Made by a program: the position numbers and the translations under genes
Part shown: piece by piece, positions 8,780 through 18,233 of the stretch
Position numbering within the stretch: position 1 is the stretch's first letter
How the letters are laid out: the number at the start of each line of letters is the position of its first letter
Assembly (NCBI RefSeq): GCF_001427605.1
Contig: NZ_LMGZ01000022.1
Location: forward strand, 208,567 to 272,566
Reading direction: 5' to 3'
From: Devosia sp. Root635
GTDB taxonomy: Bacteria > Pseudomonadota > Alphaproteobacteria > Rhizobiales > Devosiaceae
Length of the DNA stretch: 64,000 nt
The notes under the pieces: generated by a model
Told to the model about the DNA's origin: nothing
Seen by the model: the letters and a program-made list of their open reading frames with translations, nothing else
The model's database searches: none

Positions 8780-9780
8780 TTCGGTGTCGCCTGCCTGCTG
8801 TCGCGTTTGAAAAAGCCCAGCGCCGTGCCGACCAGCGGCGATTGCAGCATCAGGATGAGGATGATCATCCCGGCCTTGACGATGAGGTTGAATTCCGGCC
8901 GGAAGCCGGAGACCAGGATGCCGGTATTCATGGCCTGGATGATAAGCGCGCCGACCACCGCCAGCGGGATGGAGAACTTGCCGCCCAGCAGAGAGGTGCC
9001 GCCGATGACCACGGCGAGGATGGCGTCAAGTTCGAGCCAGAGGCCGGAATTGTTGGCATCGGCGCCACGGATATCGGCGGCGACGATGACGCCGGCAATG
9101 GCGGCGCAGAAGCCGCTGAGGGCATAGACCAGCACCAGCAGCATGCGGCTGTGGATGCCGGCCAGCGAGGCTGCCGCCCGGTTGACGCCGATGGCCTGGA
9201 TGAAGAGTCCGATTGCCGTGCGCCGCACCAAAAGGGTCACCAGGATCATCAGTACCACGGCGATCACGGCGGCCATCGGGAAGCCCAGGAAGGAGCCGGT
9301 GCCGATGAAGATCAGGCTGGGTTCGTTGAAGGTGACGATGGAGCCTTCGGTGATGAGCTGGGCGATGCCGCGGCCGGCCACCATGAGGACCAGCGTGGCC
9401 ACGATGGGCTGGATATCCAGCACCGCCACGAGGAACCCGTTCCACAGGCCGCAGACAAGGCCGACGCAGAGTGCGGCAAGCACGGCGACCGGCGTGGGGT
9501 AGCCCGCCACCACCATGGTCGCCGCAACGGCGCCGCAAACCGCCATGATGGCGCCGACCGACAGGTCGACGCCCTTGGTGGCGATCACCGCCGTCATGCC
9601 GACGGCCAGGATCGCCACCGGCGCGCCGCGATTGAGCACGTCGATGACGCTGCCGAACAGCCGCCCGTCCTGCCAGGTGATGCGGAAGAAATTGGGAAAC
9701 AGCAGCCAGTTGATCAGCAGCACCGCCACAAGCGCGAGCAATTGCGGATTGGCGAGGCGTTCGAGCTGAAGGCGCTTCAT
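8776..9780 (-). CDS. ytfT: Galactofuranose-type ABC transporter permease (YtfT-like)
   Basis: Second CUT2 permease, 334 aa, with hydrophobic helices throughout and the conserved GMTAVIATKGVDLSVGAIMA segment near residue 61. Start ATG overlaps the stop of the upstream ATPase gene by 4 nt; its own stop overlaps yjfF by 4 nt, so the two channel subunits are co-translated. It is expected to pair with YjfF as a heterodimer. Confidence 0.9.
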   Translation of the reverse strand: MKRLQLERLANPQLLALVAVLLINWLLFPNFFRITWQDGRLFGSVIDVLNRGAPVAILAVGMTAVIATKGVDLSVGAIMAVCGAVAATMVVAGYPTPVAVLAALCVGLVCGLWNGFLVAVLDIQPIVATLVLMVAGRGIAQLITEGSIVTFNEPSLIFIGTGSFLGFPMAAVIAVVLMILVTLLVRRTAIGLFIQAIGVNRAAASLAGIHSRMLLVLVYALSGFCAAIAGVIVAADIRGADANNSGLWLELDAILAVVIGGTSLLGGKFSIPLAVVGALIIQAMNTGILVSGFRPEFNLIVKAGMIILILMLQSPLVGTALGFFKRDSRQATPK

Positions 9781-11294
9781 GCGACGGCCTCGTCGGTATG
9801 GTTGGCGATGGCCTGCACGATGACTCCGGGATTGATGTTCTTGCCGCGCAGTTCGGCGACCATTTCGCGGTCGCGCATCACCACGATGCGGGAGCTGTAG
9901 GCCACGACCTCGTCGAGTTCGGAGGAGATGACCAGCATGGCCATGCCGTCCTCGCGCAGGCGGTTGATGGTGCGGACGATTTCGGCATGGGCGCCCACGT
10001 CGATACCGCGGGTCGGTTCGTCGAGAATGAGGAAGGCTGGATCGGTGGCCAGCCAGCGCGACAGGATCACCTTCTGCTGGTTGCCGCCCGACAGGAGCTT
10101 GACCGGCATGTCGAGCGAGGCGGCACGGATATCCATGGCCTCGCCGAAGCGGCCGGCGATTTCGAGCTGCTCGTCGCGATTGAGCGCCTTGAACCAGCCG
10201 AGCTTGCCCTGCAAGGCGATGACGATATTTTCGCGTACGCTGAGATCGCCGAGAATGCCTTCGGCCTTGCGATCCTCGGGGCAGAAGCCGAAGCCATGCC
10301 TGATCGCGTCGGTGGTACGGCGCAGGCTGGTCGGTTTGCCATTGACCATGGCCTCGCCCTGGTCGGCGGGATCGGCGCCGAACATGATGCGCGCGACTTC
10401 CGTGCGGCCCGAGCCGAGCAGGCCGGCGACACCGATCACCTCGCCCTTGTGGATGGTGAGATCGAAAGGCAGCACGCTACGCCTGCGGCCATAGGCCTTG
10501 AATTCGAGCAGCACCTCGTCGGGCGTCTCGCTGGGCTCGACGTCGGTAGCGCCGGAAAAGGCGATATCCTTGCCCAGCATGAGGCGGACAACGTCGGTGC
10601 GGCTGAGAGCATCAAGCTGCCGCGTGTCGATCAGCGTGCCGTTGCGCAGCACGGTAACCCGGTCGGCGATGGCAAAGACCTGATCGAGGAAATGGGTGAT
10701 GAAAATGATGGCCAGGCCCCTGGCCTTGAGCCCCCGCACCACTTCGAACAGGCGTTCCACCTCGTTGCGATCGAGGCTGGCCGTGGGTTCATCGAGGATC
10801 AGCACCTTGCCGGATAGTTGTACGGCGCGGGCGATGGCCACGATCTGCTGCACCGCGACCGAGTGCGTGCCCAACTCGCTCGACGGATCGATATGCAGGT
10901 CATAATTGGCCAGGAGCGCGCGGGCGTCGGCTTCCATCCTGCGGAAATCGACGAAGCCGAAGCGGCGCGGCTGGTGCCCCAGGAACAGGTTTTCGGCGAC
11001 GGAACGGTTGGGCAGGAGATTGACCTCCTGGTAGACCGTGCCGATGCCGAAGGTCTGGGCGTGGAGCGGATTGTCGAGCGACACCTCGGCACCATCGACA
11101 TAGATGCCGCCGCCATCGGGCTGATAGGCGCCGGTCAATATCTTGATGAGGGTGGACTTGCCGGCGCCGTTTTCCCCCAGCAGGGCATGGACCTCGCCGG
11201 ACCGCAGTCCGAAATCGACATTGTCGAGGGCAACATGGTTGCCGAAAATCTTGAGGACGCCGCGCGCTTCGAGCACGTATTCGCCGTCTGCCAT
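9777..11294 (-). CDS. ytfR: Galactofuranose-type ABC transporter ATPase (YtfR-like)
   Basis: 505-aa ATPase with two fused nucleotide-binding domains, as usual for CUT2 systems. Domain 1 has Walker A GENGAGKSTLIK and Walker B VLILDEPTA; its signature region has SVAVQQIVAIAR. Domain 2 has the degenerate A site GLLGSGRTEVAR, signature LSGGNQQKV and FLILDEPTRG. The start is the ATG at 11294, preceded by GGGGGAA. The frame stays open to 11435 only because it reads through a palindromic repeat, so that extension is not coding. E. coli YtfR is about 500 aa, matching this choice. Confidence 0.93.
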   Translation of the reverse strand: MADGEYVLEARGVLKIFGNHVALDNVDFGLRSGEVHALLGENGAGKSTLIKILTGAYQPDGGGIYVDGAEVSLDNPLHAQTFGIGTVYQEVNLLPNRSVAENLFLGHQPRRFGFVDFRRMEADARALLANYDLHIDPSSELGTHSVAVQQIVAIARAVQLSGKVLILDEPTASLDRNEVERLFEVVRGLKARGLAIIFITHFLDQVFAIADRVTVLRNGTLIDTRQLDALSRTDVVRLMLGKDIAFSGATDVEPSETPDEVLLEFKAYGRRRSVLPFDLTIHKGEVIGVAGLLGSGRTEVARIMFGADPADQGEAMVNGKPTSLRRTTDAIRHGFGFCPEDRKAEGILGDLSVRENIVIALQGKLGWFKALNRDEQLEIAGRFGEAMDIRAASLDMPVKLLSGGNQQKVILSRWLATDPAFLILDEPTRGIDVGAHAEIVRTINRLREDGMAMLVISSELDEVVAYSSRIVVMRDREMVAELRGKNINPGVIVQAIANHTDEAVA

Positions 11295-11330
11295 GTGCCG
11301 TTCCCCCATGTTCACCGTTCCAGCCACACG

Positions 11331-11412
11331 CACGGTGTCATCCCGGGCTCGACCCGGGATCCATCTTGATAATCTCAGGATGGATCCCGGCTTTCGCCGG
11401 GATGACACCGTG
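11331..11412. repeat. Composite palindromic repeat, family A (between ytfQ and ytfR)
   Basis: An 82-bp element with perfect 16-bp outer arms (11331-11346 and 11397-11412), each containing its own small CCCGGG or CCCGGC hairpin, and a GGATCC-centred inner inverted repeat. Related elements sit at 50971-51095 and 54985-55107; minimal palindromes with similar ends are at 37859-37886 and 47068-47095. Placed directly after the binding-protein gene, it can act as an mRNA-stabilising or partial termination structure. Confidence 0.85.
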
Positions 11413-11441
11413 GTTTGAACAAGCGGTTTGGGCAAGCCCGA

Positions 11442-12416
11442 TTAGTAACCCAGGCTCTTGCGCGTGTCATACTCGCCCTGCGGATCATCCGCCGGGGTGT
11501 AGAGCTTGGATTCCGTGATGATGGTCTTCGGGGGCACGGTGCCGTCCTTGAGATAGGCGGCCAGGGCTTCGAAGGCCGGGCCGGCCATGTTCGGGGTCAG
11601 TTCCACGGTGGCATTGGCTTCGCCGGCAACCATGGCCGAGAAGATGTCCGGCACGCCATCGATCGAAACCACCTTGATGTCGGTGCCGGGCTTGAGGCCG
11701 GCATCCTTGATGGCCTGGATGGCGCCCACGGCCATGTCGTCATTGTGGGCATAGACCGCACAGATATCGGCGCCGCCATTTTCGGCCTTGATGAAGCCTT
11801 CCATCACTTCCTTGCCCTTGGCGCGGGTGAAATCGCCCGTCTGGCTGCGAATGATGCTGATGTTGTCATGGCCGGCAATGGCCTCTTCAAAGCCCTGCTT
11901 GCGGTTGATGGCCGGAGTGGAGCCGACGGTGCCCTGGAGTTCGACCACCTTGCAGTCGGCATCGCCGACATCGGCCACCAGCCAGTCGCCGGCAACGCGG
12001 CCCTCCAGAACCTGGTCCGAGGCTACCATGGTCAGGTAGAGATCTTCGGGCGCATCGACGCCGCGGTCGAGCAGGAGCACGGGGATTTCGGCTTCCTTGG
12101 CTTCGGCCAGCACGTCGTCCCAGCCGGTGGCGACGACGGGCGCGACCAGAATGGCATCGACGCCCTGGGCGATGAAGCCGCGGATCGCCTTGATCTGATT
12201 TTCCTGCTTCTGCTGCGCATCGGCAAATTTGAGATCGACGCCGAGGGCTTCGGCCTGCTGCTTGGTCACCGAGGTCTCGGCGGCGCGCCAGCCGGATTCC
12301 GAGCCGATCTGGCTGAAGCCGACGACCAGACCCTGCAGGTTGTCCTGGGCAATGGTGACAGACGTCAAAGCGGTAGCGAGGCTCGCCGCGATGGCGAGCT
12401 TGGAAATGATGTTCAC
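11442..12416 (-). CDS. ytfQ: Galactofuranose-type periplasmic binding protein (YtfQ-like)
   Basis: 324-aa periplasmic substrate-binding protein with a cleavable signal peptide (about 23 residues, ending near SVTIAQD). The mature sequence matches E. coli YtfQ closely by recall: GFSQIGSESGWRAAET, QQKQENQIKAIRGFIAQGVD, APVVATGWD, SQTGDFTRAKGKEVMEGFIK and ELTPNMAGPAFEAL. E. coli YtfQ binds galactofuranose, so the same ligand is likely. Start is GTG at 12416 with GGGAGGAC six bases upstream; the longer frame to 12503 has no such site. First gene of the operon ytfQ-R-T-yjfF-gntR. Confidence 0.93.
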   Translation of the reverse strand: MNIISKLAIAASLATALTSVTIAQDNLQGLVVGFSQIGSESGWRAAETSVTKQQAEALGVDLKFADAQQKQENQIKAIRGFIAQGVDAILVAPVVATGWDDVLAEAKEAEIPVLLLDRGVDAPEDLYLTMVASDQVLEGRVAGDWLVADVGDADCKVVELQGTVGSTPAINRKQGFEEAIAGHDNISIIRSQTGDFTRAKGKEVMEGFIKAENGGADICAVYAHNDDMAVGAIQAIKDAGLKPGTDIKVVSIDGVPDIFSAMVAGEANATVELTPNMAGPAFEALAAYLKDGTVPPKTIITESKLYTPADDPQGEYDTRKSLGY

Positions 12417-12473
12417 GATGTCCTCCCAATGTGGCCGTCGCGGCGTGTTCACCTGCGACGATGAGAGGACGCT

Positions 12474-12492
12474 ATATAAAGTACTATTATAT
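12474..12492. promoter_or_regulatory. AT-rich dyad in the ytfQ promoter region
   Basis: ATATAA and TTATAT form perfect 6-bp arms around a 7-bp spacer, 58 bp upstream of ytfQ. A TATAAT hexamer on the minus strand (12491-12486) lies in the dyad and could be the -10 element; no good -35 is seen. The GntR regulator at the end of the operon is the obvious candidate ligand, but the dyad does not match the usual FadR-type operator. Confidence 0.4.
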
Positions 12493-12582
12493 GTAAATAG
12501 CAAAATGTATGACTGAGCCAGCGGTCCGTTGCGGACAAAAATCGCTGATCTTTCAGTTGATTACCCGCCAATTGGCCGTGTG

Positions 12583-13200
12583 CTAACCGGCCCGCGCGAC
12601 GATGAACACTGCCTTGCCCTTGCCCGGCTGCCATTGGTGCTCGATGGAGAATCCGGCGCTGGTCAGGCTCCGGACCAGGTCGGTTGTGGTCATCACATCG
12701 AGCTGCGGCAGCAGGCCCAGTGCCTTGCCGATGGGCGCGATGAGCTTGAATGCGCCCATCGTGTCGCCAAGACAGGTCGTGCTGCTGACGAAAAGTCCGC
12801 CGGGCTTGAGCATCCGAAACACTTTGGCGATGACCGCATCCTTGTCGGCCAGCAGATGCAATATGCTCATCCCCAGGATCACATCGAAACTGCCGTCGGG
12901 CGCATTGAAGCTGGTGATATCAGCGCGCTCGAAACTCACGTTCTCGACGCCCGCCGCCGCGGCCTTGGCACGCGCAATAGCCAGCATGGACTCGGAAAAA
13001 TCGATGGCCCTAATATGCCGCACATAGGGCGCATGGAGAATGGCCGTGCCGCCGGTGCCGCAGCCGAATTCCAGCAGGTCCATATCCGGCCGCAGGTAGC
13101 CCCGCGTTACCTCCAGCTTGGTCTGGTAGGCAGCCTCGTCGGCAATCGGCTGCCGCGCATAGCTGTCGGCCAGCCTGTCCCAGAATCTGTCTTCGCCCAT
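12583..13200 (-). CDS. Class I SAM-dependent methyltransferase
   Basis: 205-aa Rossmann-fold methyltransferase. SAM motif I is LLEFGCGTGGTAI at about residues 42-54; motif II includes AIDFSESMLAIARAKA, motif III ERADITSF, and the post-I helix and FRMLKPGGLFV strand are present. The substrate cannot be inferred. It stands alone on the minus strand between the ytf operon and the lacI gene, with a GC-rich neighbourhood and no evident partner; both flanks are non-coding for 70-170 bp. Small-molecule methylation is more likely than protein or RNA. Confidence 0.85.
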   Translation of the reverse strand: MGEDRFWDRLADSYARQPIADEAAYQTKLEVTRGYLRPDMDLLEFGCGTGGTAILHAPYVRHIRAIDFSESMLAIARAKAAAAGVENVSFERADITSFNAPDGSFDVILGMSILHLLADKDAVIAKVFRMLKPGGLFVSSTTCLGDTMGAFKLIAPIGKALGLLPQLDVMTTTDLVRSLTSAGFSIEHQWQPGKGKAVFIVARAG

Positions 13201-13271
13201 CGCGCTGCCTCATGGTTTCGCGGCAAATTAGCAAGTCGCCACTCACAACGAAATCGCAGAAATCCGCCTGG

Positions 13272-14315
13272 CTAAATCGGTCGGCGGGCGGTGCTCCTGC
13301 GGGCAACCACACGCGGCTGCACCACGAAATGCTCGGCGGTCTTGCGGCCGGCGATGCGCTCCAGCAGCAGGCGCGCCGCATTGCGGCCGATCTCCCTGCC
13401 CGACTGGTCGATGCTGGTGAGATCATTCTGCGTATAGCCGCAGGGCGGGGAATTGTCGTAGCCGATGACGCCGACATCCTCGGGCACGCGCAGGCCGAGC
13501 AGGCGCACCGCGCTCAGCACTTCGAGCGCATAATAATCGGCCCAGCCGAAAATGGCGTCGGGCGGATTGGGCCCTTCGAGCAACCGGCGCACCGTGGCCG
13601 TGACATTGTCGATATCGTCCGCCGCGGGCGCGATGCGAATGGCATCGTCATCGAAACCGGCCGCGCGCATGGCCGCGATGAAGCCGGCTTCGCGGCGCTG
13701 GGACACGTCGGCCTGGCCCAGATCGGCCCGGCGCAGGGTGATCATGGCCGGCCGCTTGTAGCCCTGGGCCAGCAGGTGCTCGACCACAAGGGCGCCGCCG
13801 CGCTCGTCATCATTATTGGCCGAATCGAACAGCGTCGCCTGCGGCGCATGATGGCCGATCACGGCGATGGCCGCCTCGCGGGCCGTCGCTTCCACCTCGG
13901 CATTGGTCAGGCGCTGGCCGATCATGATCAGCCCGTCCATGCGGCGATCGACCATGGCATGCACGATGGCTTCCTCGGTGGTGGTGGAGCCATGGCCGAT
14001 GCCGAACAGGGGCACATATTGCGTGCCCGCCAGGCCATCGTCGATGCCGTCGATGAGCTGGGGGAAGAACGGGTTCCGCACATCGGCCAGCAGCACGCCG
14101 ATCGTATAGGTCTGGCCGCGCATGCCGCGGGCCGCCGTATGCGGGCGATAGCCCAGTTTGGCCATCGATGCGCGCACCTTGGCCTGCATGATGTCGCTGA
14201 CGCCATAGGCGTCGCGCAGCACCTTGGACACGGCGGCCACGGACACGCCGGCATCCTCGGCCACCTCCCTGATGGTGACGCGTCCACTCGCGCGGCCTGA
14301 CGCCGTCCTGTCCAT
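13272..14315 (-). CDS. LacI-family transcriptional regulator of the rhamnoside operon
   Basis: 347-aa repressor with N-terminal LacI helix-turn-helix (TIREVAEDAGVSVAAVSKVLR at about residues 13-33) and hinge helix before a periplasmic-binding-like sugar domain (GYRPHTAARGMRG, GVLLADVRNPFF, GYDNSPPCGYTQNDLTSIDQ). Start at 14315 puts the DNA-binding helix near the N-terminus; the longer frame to 14609 runs into the divergent gene and is rejected. It is transcribed divergently from the GH78 gene and probably represses it, with a rhamnose-containing sugar as inducer. Confidence 0.92.
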   Translation of the reverse strand: MDRTASGRASGRVTIREVAEDAGVSVAAVSKVLRDAYGVSDIMQAKVRASMAKLGYRPHTAARGMRGQTYTIGVLLADVRNPFFPQLIDGIDDGLAGTQYVPLFGIGHGSTTTEEAIVHAMVDRRMDGLIMIGQRLTNAEVEATAREAAIAVIGHHAPQATLFDSANNDDERGGALVVEHLLAQGYKRPAMITLRRADLGQADVSQRREAGFIAAMRAAGFDDDAIRIAPAADDIDNVTATVRRLLEGPNPPDAIFGWADYYALEVLSAVRLLGLRVPEDVGVIGYDNSPPCGYTQNDLTSIDQSGREIGRNAARLLLERIAGRKTAEHFVVQPRVVARRSTARRPI

Positions 14316-14404
14316 GCGCTGCTGTCCCCAGATGCCGGGATTCGGCCTGTCGCCAGCCTTATCACACGGCGTTTCAAAAAGACCATTGCCAAGCCGATTA
14401 ATTT

Positions 14405-14432
14405 GTAGAACGATACACGTAGAACATTCTAC
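14405..14432. promoter_or_regulatory. Candidate operator between lacI and the rhamnosidase gene
   Basis: GTAGAA-CA-TTCTAC is a perfect inverted repeat at 14419-14432. A direct copy of the half site GTAGAAC lies at 14405-14411, 14 bp away. The region is the only non-coding DNA shared by the two divergent genes. It lacks the central CG of classical LacI operators, so the assignment is tentative. Confidence 0.5.
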
Positions 14433-14475
14433 AGACGAGCGTGCAGCTCGCGGCTTTTTGATAGGGAGGATCGGC

Positions 14476-16863
14476 GTGAACGACGCATTGGCACCGTCTG
14501 CATCGGCGCAGGGCACTATTTCCGGGCGCAACTGGTCCGCCCAGATGGTGCGGCCGCTGGCCGACAACGGCGTCGAAACGCCGGCCAGTTTTCTCGCCAA
14601 GTCGTTCACGCTCGACAGCGTCGGCGGCAGCGAAGTGCTCTACATCTCCGCGCTCGGGCTCTATCGCTGCTTTATCAATGGCAAGCGCGTGGGCAACGAT
14701 CTGCTGACGCCGGGCTGGACCAGCTATGATGTCCGGCTGAGCTACCAGACCTATGCCGTGGGCGACCTCTTGGTGCCGGGCGAGAACCGGATCGAAATCT
14801 GGCTGGCCGATGGCTGGCTGCGCTCGCAGATGATGTGGGGCAAGGCCCCGATCTTCAACACCTGGGGCAGCGAAATCGCCGCCATTGCCGAATTGCGCTC
14901 TGGTAAGGACGATGGCGCGCCCTTGCTGGTGACCGATGCAAGCTGGGAAAGCGGCGAACTGCCGGTACGCAAGTCGGGCATCTATTTCGGCGAAATCTAC
15001 GATGCCCGTGTGACGCCGAAAGTCTCGGCCGGCAGCGCCATCCTGCCCTTCGACACAAGCAAGCTCGTTGCTCATGAGACGACGCCGGTCCGCGAGCTTA
15101 CCCCCCTCCCCGTGGTCAAGAGCCGGGCCGATGCCGAGGGCCGCACGGTCTATGATTTCGGCCAGAACAGCGGCGGCTATGTCGCCTTCGATGTGATCGG
15201 CGAGGCTGGCGCCACGGTCATCGTGGAACATGCCGAAGTGCTCAACGAGCATGGCGAATTCTACAACGTCAATTTCCGCACCGCCGCGGCGCGGCTGGAA
15301 TATACGCTGGCCGGCAATGGCACCGAACACTACCGGCCCTATTTCACCTTCCAGGGTTTCCGCTATGCCCGCGTGACCATCACCGGCGCGGCAAAGCTCG
15401 ACAGCATCGTTTCGGTGCCGATCAGCTCGGTTACCGCGGTCAAGGCCGCCTTCACCTCGGGCAATGACCTGGTCAACCGGCTGGTGCTCAACACCGTCTG
15501 GTCGCAGCGCGCCAATTTCATCGAAGTGCCCACCGATTGCCCGCAGCGCGATGAGCGGCTGGGCTGGACCGGCGATGCGCAGGTCTTTGCCGGCACCGCC
15601 GCCTATTTCGGCGAGGTGCAGGGCTTCTTCCACAAATGGATGCGCGACCTGATGGCCGACCAGCGTCCGGATGGCGCCGTGCCCCACGTCGTGCCCGACC
15701 CGACCAAGCTCAACCCCAGGGATTATCCGGGCTTCTACGGCAGCACCGGCTGGGGCGACGCGGTGGCCGTCATCCCGTGGCAGCTCTACCTGCACTATGG
15801 CGACACGGCGGTCCTCGGCGAAGCGCTGCCGGCCATGGTCAAATGGGTCGACTTCGTCTGGTCGATCAGCGATGGCCCGGTGGTGTCGCCACCGCGCGAA
15901 TGGGGCGGGCGCGGCTTTTCCTTCGGTGACTGGTTGCAGCCGGGAGGCCCTTCGGCCAAGCCGCTGCCCACCATCGGCGACGATGCCGCCGCCACCATCT
16001 ATCTCTTCATCACGTCCACCCTGGTCGCCCGCATCGCCCGCGTCACCGGCAATACCGAGATCGCCACCCGCCTCGAAAAGATGGCCGCCGAGGTCAAGGC
16101 GGCCTTCGCCCGCGAATTCATCACGCCTTCCGGACGGCTGGCCTATGACGACCAGACCTCCTATGCGCTGGCGTTCCTGCATGACCTCATTCCCGAGGAC
16201 AGGCGCGAGGCGGCCAAGCGCTATTTCAAGGCGACTATCGCCCGCGCCGACGGCCGCATCGGCACCGGCTTTATCGGCACCCCGGCTCTGCTGCCGGCCC
16301 TGGTCAAGATCGGGGAAATCGGCCTTGCCGCCGATGTGTTCCTGCAGGAGGAAGTCCCCGGCTGGCTCTATCAGGTCAAGATGGGCGCTACCACGATCTG
16401 GGAGCGCTGGGACGCCATCCAGGCCGATGGCTCCATCTATAATCCGCAGATGAATTCCTACAATCACTACGCCTATGGCGCCGTGTGCCAGTGGCTGCTC
16501 GAAGGCGTCGCCGGCTTCCGGCCGGACGAGACCGAGCCCGGTTTCACCACCATCATCTTCGAGCCGACCATCATCGGCGACCTGTCGCCGGTCAAGGCGA
16601 GCCATGCCAGTCCGCGGGGTGAAATCCGCGCCGAGTGGACCACCGAGGGCGACAAGGTGCGCTACGAGGTCGAGGTGCCCGCCGGCTCGCGCGGCCTGCT
16701 GCGTCTCAATCCCGACTATCGCAATGGACAGGTCGATGGTGCCGCCTGGGACGGCAAGGGCGACTACACCCTCGCGTCTGGCACGCACACGATCAGCTTC
16801 ACCTACACACCGGTCGCGCGGAAAGCGCGCGCCGAACACAGCATCAATGCCCGCACGCCCTGA
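14476..16863 (+). CDS. Alpha-L-rhamnosidase, glycoside hydrolase family 78
   Basis: 795-aa enzyme predicted to release L-rhamnose from rhamnosides or rhamnogalacturonan fragments. Order: N-terminal beta domains with GLYRCFINGKRVGND and GWTSYDVRLSYQTY, a central beta region with YDFGQNSGGYV, then an (alpha/alpha)6 barrel starting near residue 330. Family catalytic region TDCPQRDERLGWTGDAQ is intact (Asp and Glu in DERLGW), as are GSTGWGDA and TIWERWD, followed by a C-terminal beta domain. Start is GTG at 14476 with AGGGAGGA upstream. No signal peptide is evident, so it acts in the cytoplasm on oligosaccharides imported by the adjoining ABC transporter. Confidence 0.94.
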   Translation: MNDALAPSASAQGTISGRNWSAQMVRPLADNGVETPASFLAKSFTLDSVGGSEVLYISALGLYRCFINGKRVGNDLLTPGWTSYDVRLSYQTYAVGDLLVPGENRIEIWLADGWLRSQMMWGKAPIFNTWGSEIAAIAELRSGKDDGAPLLVTDASWESGELPVRKSGIYFGEIYDARVTPKVSAGSAILPFDTSKLVAHETTPVRELTPLPVVKSRADAEGRTVYDFGQNSGGYVAFDVIGEAGATVIVEHAEVLNEHGEFYNVNFRTAAARLEYTLAGNGTEHYRPYFTFQGFRYARVTITGAAKLDSIVSVPISSVTAVKAAFTSGNDLVNRLVLNTVWSQRANFIEVPTDCPQRDERLGWTGDAQVFAGTAAYFGEVQGFFHKWMRDLMADQRPDGAVPHVVPDPTKLNPRDYPGFYGSTGWGDAVAVIPWQLYLHYGDTAVLGEALPAMVKWVDFVWSISDGPVVSPPREWGGRGFSFGDWLQPGGPSAKPLPTIGDDAAATIYLFITSTLVARIARVTGNTEIATRLEKMAAEVKAAFAREFITPSGRLAYDDQTSYALAFLHDLIPEDRREAAKRYFKATIARADGRIGTGFIGTPALLPALVKIGEIGLAADVFLQEEVPGWLYQVKMGATTIWERWDAIQADGSIYNPQMNSYNHYAYGAVCQWLLEGVAGFRPDETEPGFTTIIFEPTIIGDLSPVKASHASPRGEIRAEWTTEGDKVRYEVEVPAGSRGLLRLNPDYRNGQVDGAAWDGKGDYTLASGTHTISFTYTPVARKARAEHSINARTP

Positions 16864-16921
16864 TCGAACAGGCGGCGGCTTGGACTGCCCGCATGGTGCG
16901 GGCGCAATGGGAGAGAGACCA

Positions 16922-18220
16922 ATGACCAAGACTTCCCGCAGGATTGCCCTGGCCGGCCTGTCCGCAGGCCTCATGGCAATGACGGCGCTGACGGGCGCAG
17001 CCTATGCGCAGAGCATCAACCTCACCTATCTCATCCCCAGCGGCGCCGATGGCGTGGCGGTGGCCGAAGAGTTGGTGAAGTCGTTCGAGGCAGCCAACCC
17101 GGATATCAATATCGACATCGAAACCCGCCCCGGCGGCTCGGAAGGCGACAACCTCGTCAAGACGCGGCTGGCCACATCAAGCATGGCCGATATCTTCCGC
17201 TACAATTCGGGCTCGCTGTTCCAGGCCATCAACCCGGCCCAGTTCCTGGTCGACCTGACCAACGAACCCTGGCAGGCCGACGTCCAGGCCTCGTTCAAGC
17301 AGGTGGTGACGGCGCCCGATGGCACCGTGCGCGGTGCGCCGATGGGCGCGGCGATGGGCGGCGGCATCTATTACAACAAGGCGATCTATGAGGAACTGGG
17401 GCTTTCCATCCCCAAGACCTGGGCCGAGTTCATGGCCAATAACGAGAAGATCAAGGCTGCCGGCAAGGTCGCCGTGATCCAGACCTATGGCGACACCTGG
17501 ACCAGCCAGCTGTTCGTGCTGGCTGATTACTACAACGTCTCGGCCAAGGACCCGAGCTTTGCCAGCCGCTACACCGCGGGCGAGGCCAAGTTCGCCACCG
17601 ACGAAGCGGCCCTGCGCGGCTTCGAGAAGCTGCAGGAAGCCCATGACGCGGGCTTATTCAACGAGGATTTCGGCGCCGCCAAATATGATGACGGCATCCG
17701 CATGGTGGCGGCCGGCGAAGGCGCGCATTATCCCATGCTGACCTTTGCCACCACGGCCATCGCCGCGTCCTATCCCGACATGCTCGACAATGTCGGCTTC
17801 TTCGCCCAGCCCGGCGACGATGCCAGCCTCAATGGCCTGACGGTCTGGATGCCCGATGGCATCTATATTCCCACCACCACCTCGAACCTGGACGCAGCCA
17901 AGAAGTTCGTGGCCTTCGTCGCCAGCGTCGAGGGTTGCGAAGCCCAGACCCGGGCCGGTGGCGCTTCGGGCCCCTATCTGGTCAATGGCTGCACCCTGCC
18001 CGATGACGTGCCGCCGGCTGTCAGCGACATGCTGCCCTATTTCGCCGAAGGCGGGCAGAACGGGCCGGCGCTCGAATTCCTGTCCCCCATCAAGGGTCCG
18101 GCACTCGAGCAGATCACGGTCGAAGTCGGTTCGGGCATCCGCCCGGCGGCCGATGGCGCCGCGCTTTATGACGAGGACGTGCGCAAGCAGGCCCAGCAGC
18201 TTGGCCTCCCGGGCTGGTAA
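16922..18220 (+). CDS. ABC transporter sugar-binding protein (CUT1 family)
   Basis: 432-aa extracellular solute-binding protein, family 1. Signal peptide of about 28 residues ending GAAYAQ. The mature part has LTYLIPSG, EELVKSFEAANPDINIDIE, the hinge segment GGGIYYNKAIYEELGLSIPKTWAEF and a conserved TSNLDAAKKFVAF. Start ATG at 16922 follows GGGAGAGAGACCA. It lies 58 bp after the rhamnosidase gene, so the ligand is probably a rhamnose-containing oligosaccharide. Odd point: four to five Cys residues in the C-terminal third, including VEGCEAQ and NGCTLPDD, may form a disulfide. Confidence 0.92.
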   Translation: MTKTSRRIALAGLSAGLMAMTALTGAAYAQSINLTYLIPSGADGVAVAEELVKSFEAANPDINIDIETRPGGSEGDNLVKTRLATSSMADIFRYNSGSLFQAINPAQFLVDLTNEPWQADVQASFKQVVTAPDGTVRGAPMGAAMGGGIYYNKAIYEELGLSIPKTWAEFMANNEKIKAAGKVAVIQTYGDTWTSQLFVLADYYNVSAKDPSFASRYTAGEAKFATDEAALRGFEKLQEAHDAGLFNEDFGAAKYDDGIRMVAAGEGAHYPMLTFATTAIAASYPDMLDNVGFFAQPGDDASLNGLTVWMPDGIYIPTTTSNLDAAKKFVAFVASVEGCEAQTRAGGASGPYLVNGCTLPDDVPPAVSDMLPYFAEGGQNGPALEFLSPIKGPALEQITVEVGSGIRPAADGAALYDEDVRKQAQQLGLPGW

Positions 18221-18233
18221 GCTCTTGCACATG

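Noticed and set aside
11295-11435. N-terminal extension of the YtfR-like ATPase
   Set aside because: It translates the palindromic repeat; the real start has a good ribosome-binding site and gives the family length.
14398-16974. 858-codon minus-strand frame opposite the rhamnosidase
   Set aside because: Shadow of the GH78 gene; no motifs and no ribosome-binding site.
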